A program made the position numbers and the translations under genes. 64,000 nucleotides of DNA from Aristolochia californica (taxonomy: Eukaryota > Streptophyta > Magnoliopsida > Piperales > Aristolochiaceae), in NCBI GenBank assembly GCA_029961685.1, contig JARWKL010000008.1:6512501-6576500 (forward strand), in the 5' to 3' direction. The notes beneath the pieces were generated by a model. The model had not been told where the DNA came from. It saw only the letters and a list, made by a program, of their open reading frames with translations, and did no database searches. Shown piece after piece: positions 58,280 to 64,000 of the stretch. The first letter of the stretch is position 1. Every line of letters begins with the position of its first letter.

Positions 58280-60445
58280 ATAGTTATATAATATTTTGAT
58301 TTTATTTTTTTATAAACATCATTTTTAACAAAGAAACATTAAACTAATCGGAGGAAACAATTTATTTTTACTCTCAAATTGGTTGTCAGTGGTCACTTTT
58401 TTCCTTCATTGCTCCTTGAGGTAAGAGAAAGGTTATGGAGCTTGAAGGAAAGAACAAACCCCAAATGTTGCTTTAAACTGACATGGGTATTTGGATTTTT
58501 CGAAATGTGTCACCTAGATCAAACGTTGAGATATATCACTTTGCCCCCTAGAAAATATATGATCCCATATATAAGGAATGTATCCAACCCTGGTTTCATA
58601 AAGACATGAGTGCAAGGATCCTCTGTCTCTCTCCTACATAGTTCGGACCAATCTAGGCCCACTCTATCAGGAATTCTTGTGAATTGGCACTAATGACGAG
58701 TCAACCTCATCTTCACAACACGTGTCAAAGGATGAGTCTAAATGAAAGTTCTATAACCCAATTTAAATAGTTGACATTTAGAATTTTTCTCCTATTACAT
58801 ATGTATTTAGTATTTGATTAATTGTATATGTAAATTTAAAAAAACATAAAATGACATATGCATTGTATTTTTTTCTCTCAATGCGCCTTATTATTATTAT
58901 TTTTATTAGTAAAATTTATATAGGTAAATGTGTAATCTTACATAAATTCAAAAAATGAGTAAATTACGTTCTTAAATACTTGGATATTATACAAAGAAAT
59001 TATCATTACCTTAATTAGTTATTTAGAGGAAAACTATTTAGAGGTGTTATTAACTAAATAAATGAAAACATGTTTTAGGATTGACATTATGAAGACCCAA
59101 TTATTTTGGAAGAGAATCACTAGATAATTTTACGTTGTTGAAGAAGAGTTAATCGATCAAACTCTCTCTCTCTCTCTCTCTATAAAATTACTGGACCAAC
59201 TACTAATCAAACCATCTACTTCCTCTCTCAAACCATCTATTACACATTTAGTCACTTAGAAAAGGATTATGACTCTTTTTTTGGTTTATAGCAAATGGGG
59301 ATGGGAATAGGTTTTTCTCCATTCAGATGAAACAGGTAACAAAACAAGTAATTGAATACCAACCACCCATGCCCTCTGTTCCCTATTTACAACACTATCT
59401 CTTGTCTCTCCCATCCTAGTCTTATTAACCATATTTGGATCTTTTCAAGTTATTACTTGAATAAAATATACTATAAATTTCTTAGGAAGCATTTTCTATT
59501 GCAATTCACCGGTCTTCATAGGAATTGGGATTATCATAGAGGGATTTGCCTTTGTGGAAAAAAAAGAGACCTAGATGTTATCATCTTTTTTAAGTGATGC
59601 ATACACCACTTTGAGTTTTAATAATTTGGAATTACTTTTTACTTTTTATCTTTTAAACATAATTATAAAATTTATTAGCAAAATAAATAAAAATTCTTGT
59701 CAAATTTAATAGGTTTTTTATAATAAAATTATTACAAAATATATAGTAATATGATATTTATTATAAAATGTTATTATTTAGATTTCCAAAGGGTATTGAC
59801 TTGTTTGGGAGATTAACAATATCTTCCTCATAGAGGGTACTCATCTTACAAATGGATTCAAATTTTTTTAAGTATTTCCTTGATTTTTGTAGAAATATTT
59901 TGATTGTTTTAGCTAGAGGATAAAAAAGTCAATTTTATTTAAAATAGTCAAGCCAAGTGGTTAAGCCCACTTTTTTTTTTCCCAAGCCACCCTTTTTTTA
60001 TTTTCTTGCTCGAAGTTACCGCATGGAACTGTGAGAAACATGCATTTGATCAAGCTTGCGATGGTGAAGTCTTCATTCTCTAGAGCCACGGACCGTACCT
60101 ATGATGATTTGCCTTGGTTCTGAACCTCTGGTTAGCCTTGAAGAATGAAACACATTGCACTTGCCAAAAACTTTTGAGTTTTGTTTTTTTCATGATTTTA
60201 CCTGTAAGATGTGTCTAGAATCATTCTAGTCTAATTGGAGTTAGCATTCTCCTCTTTCCAGTTTCTTGTTTTCGAGGTGGGAACAGTTATGGAATCATGA
60301 CAATTGGTAGAGTATTGAGAACACAAAAGATCAATTTTGTGTTCAATCGGTCCTCCTCAACACTCTATTCAAGTGTTTTTCTTTGGAAACTGGAGCAGTT
60401 TTCAGTCCATTTGTCGTATGTTTTCTGTCAAAAGAAAGAATTAGA
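58280..60445 (+). repeat. RLP downstream spacer, unit B (S and T segments)
   Basis: Collinear with 24953-27175. One notable gap against unit A falls near 58673, where about 80 bp before GAATTCTTGTGAATTGGC are missing. The (CT)10 run is at 59162-59181. No gene. Confidence 0.9.
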
Positions 60446-61089
60446 CATGGTTTAGATGCAAACTTTTGCTAAAAACCGGACTTGGTCAAGGTACATGGCA
60501 TGGTTGAACTAGATTCAATTGACCTATCCAATCCCGATTTTATAATAAAACATTCAACAACATCTCATGGGTTAATTGGTAAGTTTGATCCAGATTTATA
60601 ATAGAGCATTCAATATCTTCCTTTTAACTGATTATTGATTTTCGTGTTTGGCATGGACTATGTGCCCATGAACTCGACTTATAATCACTTATATTTTAAC
60701 TATACAAGCTCGATCTTTCTTCCATGGAATATCACCATATGCTCTCTTGGGTGTTGTATCTTTATTTTGCTTGGTATTTCTTCTCACCTTAGGCTCTATT
60801 GGCAATAAACTTACTTTTGGGTTGCTCAACTCTCTACTATTAGAAGAAGAACAATATTTATAGTTGTCATTATTTCGATACCAAAGAAGACATACATTAT
60901 TACCTTTTGTCTTTTGAAAAATTTATTAATATTTAATAAATAAAAAAAAAAAAAGAATGTCATTGTATTTCTAAAAGCCCTACTAAATTATTATAGGAAA
61001 GATATTATTGAATGGCATTTGCATTTGAAAAAGGATGAGTTACAAAGAAAAGAAAAAAAGCCATATCCCATGAACATTTTTTGAGCTTT
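60446..61089. other. RLP 3' spacer, unit B
   Basis: Collinear with 27190-27834. The short minus-strand frame runs from about 60860 to a stop at 60689-60691, with NPKVSLLPIEPKVRRN preserved. Confidence 0.6.
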
Positions 61090-61427
61090 GACAATATTAT
61101 GTCTATTTCCAAAAAAACCAATTTGCTAACCATCTACAAATCGAAAATACATAATTCTCCAAGACCTTTCGAATAGTAAAATTCCAAACATACTTACAAA
61201 GCCAAATGCAAATCCAAGAGCAATGCCATCATCGATCCATTTAATTTCAAACCCGCCTGACAATATTATGTCTATTTTCAACGAATCCAATCTTGCAAAC
61301 CATTTACAAATTGAAAATACATAATTCTCCAAGACCTTTTGAATAGTAAAATTTTAAACACACTTATGAAGCTAACTGCCAATCCATGAGTAATGCCAAC
61401 ATAGATCCATCTCATTTTAGATACATC
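61090..61427 (-). repeat. 169-bp tandem duplication of the RLP membrane end, unit B
   Basis: GACAATATTATGTCTATTT occurs at 61090 and 61259. It is the same duplication as at 27835-28174, with one base lost in the distal copy (CCAATTTGC against CCAATCTTGC). Confidence 0.93.
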
Positions 61428-63814
61428 TTCAAACTCTTCGTCACCAAAAGGTTGGACTAGAATTTGATCTCTCTCATCACTTTTACATTCTTTTCTCAAA
61501 GGATATCCACAAAGACCTTCATTACCCACATAAATCGATTCATCATTGAGGGTATCAAGTTGATTACCTGATGGAATTATGCCAAACAAATTATTATATG
61601 AAAGGTTGAGATGAATCAAAAATGTCAAACTCGCAATAGCCAGAGGAATCAACCCAGAATGATGCTTGAAAATTTTAGATTTATTAATTGAAGCAACCTT
61701 CCAATGCTCTGTGGGAGCTTCTCGAAAAATTGATTCACCGACAAGTTCAAACCATTCAAACCAATAAAATTACTTTCCAACTTCTTCTGAGATTATTCCT
61801 GACAAATTGTTGTTTGAGAGATCTAAAGTAATAACCAATGAAAGAGTGGTAGTGTATTCATACAAAAACCCATTTGATCAACACGCTAACCTTTTCTTGG
61901 TAATAGCTGCTCCCATAGTCAAGTGTATTGTTTATAATACGATTGATTCTCATGGCAGTGAAATTTGTTATACCTCTAGGAATGACTTATGTCAAACAAT
62001 TACGTGACACATCAAGGACTTGCAAATAACTCAAATTTCATAGTTTCGGGATAGTTCCAGTAAACATGTTGGACCTCAATTGGAGTATTCGAGGGGTAGA
62101 CAACCTTACTCCAATGCAACTTGGAAGAGTTCCACTGAATTTGTTCCCACTAAGGTCAAGAGTTTGCAAACTAGTATAATTTTTAAAAAAAATGAAGGAA
62201 GTTCTCCTGACAATTTATTCTTCTCAAGTTGCAAGCTTTGTATATTAACAAATTGAATGGAAAACCATGAAATATTGCTAGATTAATGGTTTGCCTTCAA
62301 ATCAAGCACTTTGAGACATCCACAGTTAACCAAGGTTGGGGGCATGCCTCCAGTGAAATTGTTATGGGAAAGATTAAGAATTTTTAATTTTTCATCTTAC
62401 TAAATAGAGGAGGAATTACACTAGAAAATTGACTGTATGAGAAATCAAAATATTTGACGGGGTTTGTGAGAAAGGGTATGGGATATGTGAACTTGTTGTT
62501 GTAGCTCAGATCAATCATTGTATATGAATTAGTGGAAGTGTAATGTATGGAGATGAACTTGAAATATTATTCTTACTGAGGTTCAAAGATTGAAGCTGAG
62601 AAGTGATGTTCTCAAACCACGCTGGTATATAACCCCCGGATATTTGAGAGAGATCTAGGTAAGTGAGTTTTTTTTTTTGAGTTTGAAGCCATAGAGGAAA
62701 TTGTGGGCCAAGATGACAAGATCCAAGATAGAGATATTCAACTTGAAATGGAGGAACCCAATCTATAGGAAGATGAAACTCTAGTGAATTTTACTACAGG
62801 TCTAGGGTGGCTAGGTTGTTGAGAATTCAAAAATGCTTTTCAAGTACAACACCTTCAAACATACTATATTCAATTCTAAGCACTTTCATAGATGTAGGAA
62901 CGGGTCTAGGAAATCTACCATTCAAGATGTATAAGTTGGTTAGATTTGTTAAGGAGCATAACCAATCAACCTTCGGCGCAATGGAATCTTCAAAATCATT
63001 TGAGGACAAAGTGTGTAGGTTGTGTATGTTTCCCATTTGGTTTAGAAAGCCCTTCGTGGTTCGATTCCATTTTGTGCTTCCCAAGAAAATATGAGTAAGA
63101 GAGGTCATATTACCAATAGACACTGTAATTTCTCCATATAATTGAACATTATCAAGTTCAATCTGCCACTAAATAGATTTGAGCAATTTACTTAAAGGTT
63201 ATAATTATATGACATAGAGTTCCTCTAAGTGAGGTAACGGTTCAAAGTCTAAAGAAATATTTCCATAGAAGTCACTAGAACTAAGATCCAAATAACGCAA
63301 TTGTATACGAATGAGAAATGAGGGCATTGGGGGGAAACTTGAAAGATAAGTTTGCCATATTTCAAGTATCTGTAGGGAAGAATGTAAGGTAATTACATGA
63401 AACCAGCGAGAACCTACCATGGAAACATTAACGAAATTCATATCTATGTGCTTCAGAGATGACATATTTACCATCCAGTCAAAAAAATCTGCATACTAAC
63501 TTGAATAGGAAAATCCAAAAACTCAAGACAAGAACAATTTCCAAGATGGAAACGAATTTTTCCGCTGAATCTTGCATACGACAGGCTCAAATGCCTCAAC
63601 TCCTTTAATGGACCAAGAAAATCCATAATTTTAACTCCATAGAAAGAGTTCCCACTCAAGTCAAGGTGTTGGAGATGTTTTAGTTGCAACAACACTGCAT
63701 CGATTTGGCCACTCTATGTAACATCATTAAAATTATCTAGTTTAGAGATAATTGGAGTACAAGGACCGTGAAGATGAAGTTGGATCACATGCCTTATTTC
63801 ATTGTGGCATGTAA
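61126..63814 (-). pseudogene. LRR receptor-like protein (Cf/EIX2 type), pseudogene III
   Basis: Copy of RLP pseudogene I. LLQLKHLQHLDLSGNSFYGV near 63690, LRYLDLSSSDFYGN near 63300, TNLYILNGRFPRPVP near 62900, HLNLSYNNLFGIIPSGNQ near 61600, GNEGLCGYPLRKECKSD near 61510 and a transmembrane segment VSFISVFKILLFKRSW near 61350, then a second membrane-end copy. It shares most stops and shifts with pseudogene I. The N-cap is split by a TRIM-like insertion at 63820, and the 5' end lies beyond the window. Confidence 0.92.
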
Positions 63815-63819
63815 CACCC

Positions 63820-64000
63820 TGTTGTGGTCCTAGGGTTAAGTGTTTGGTTTTCACTACCTACTAGATCAGTCTTTTGGGTAGTATTGGCTAGGTACTTAAC
63901 ATTTGGTATCAGAGTTATACCGCTATTACAAGTTCGAATCCCGGAGGGAGTGACCTAGAGTTAGACATGGTTAGAGCAACAAAATGGGGCCACGTTGCTA
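63820..64000 (-). mobile_element. TRIM-like element in RLP pseudogene III, cut by the window end
   Basis: CACCC (63815-63819) precedes TGTTGTGGTCCTAGGG; the first LTR ends ACTTAACA at 63901 and TGGTATCAGAG follows at 63904. Same insertion point and same first units as 30564-31537 in pseudogene I, so it predates the A/B duplication. The right end is not visible. Confidence 0.88.

Noticed and set aside
1..64000. CRISPR array, operon or bacterial mobile system
   Set aside because: All recognised coding families are plant or plant retroelement, and the tandem repeats found are contiguous or LTR-type, without spacer structure.

Overview
This is plant nuclear DNA, almost certainly from a flowering plant. 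It is AT-rich and dominated by LTR retrotransposons of both plant superfamilies (Ty1/copia and Ty3/gypsy of the Athila type). It carries fragments of two plant gene families: Cf/EIX2-type leucine-rich-repeat receptor-like proteins (RLPs) and a GL3/EGL3-type bHLH transcription factor. I cannot name the species. I see no intact protein-coding gene: every coding stretch is a retrotransposon remnant or a broken host gene. I also see no rRNA, tRNA or CRISPR structure.

Layout. 1-3060: 3' half of a copia element. 3061-4259: unassigned. 4260-31735: 'unit A', made of a bHLH exon-1 remnant, a truncated copia (4773-5950), a misplaced spacer segment (5951-6860), a minus-strand copia (6874-12550), a plus-strand LRR fragment (12968-13430), an Athila-like gypsy element (13931-24952) with a nested solo LTR (21312-22220), spacer repeats, and a minus-strand RLP pseudogene (27872-31735) whose coding sequence is split by a tandem TRIM-like array (30564-31537). 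31736-35292: RLP upstream flank, repeats and a second RLP 5' end with a TATA box. 35298-39226: a complete but internally deleted copia element. 39227-55872: a field of diverged local repeats around a second RLP pseudogene (48143-50613, 'unit C'). 55873-64000: 'unit B', a second copy of unit A that lacks the copia and gypsy insertions.

The strongest structural result is the A/B segmental duplication. Unit B retains the empty target sites (AAAAG at about 56903-56907, ATAGT at 58280-58284) of the two large insertions in unit A, where the same 5-bp sequences flank the elements as target-site duplications. Both units share the TRIM-like insertion and a 170-bp tandem duplication of the RLP transmembrane end, so those events are older than the duplication. 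Unit C lacks the 170-bp duplication.

Taken together, the window is a decaying RLP (pattern-recognition receptor family) cluster being expanded by local duplication and broken by retrotransposons. I found no clear undescribed system. The best leads are the dated TRIM array inside an RLP exon, the mismatch between LTR divergence and duplication divergence, the C-to-T pattern of nonsense codons in the elements, and a short reading frame conserved in the three RLP downstream spacers. All similarity and divergence statements are by-eye comparisons.
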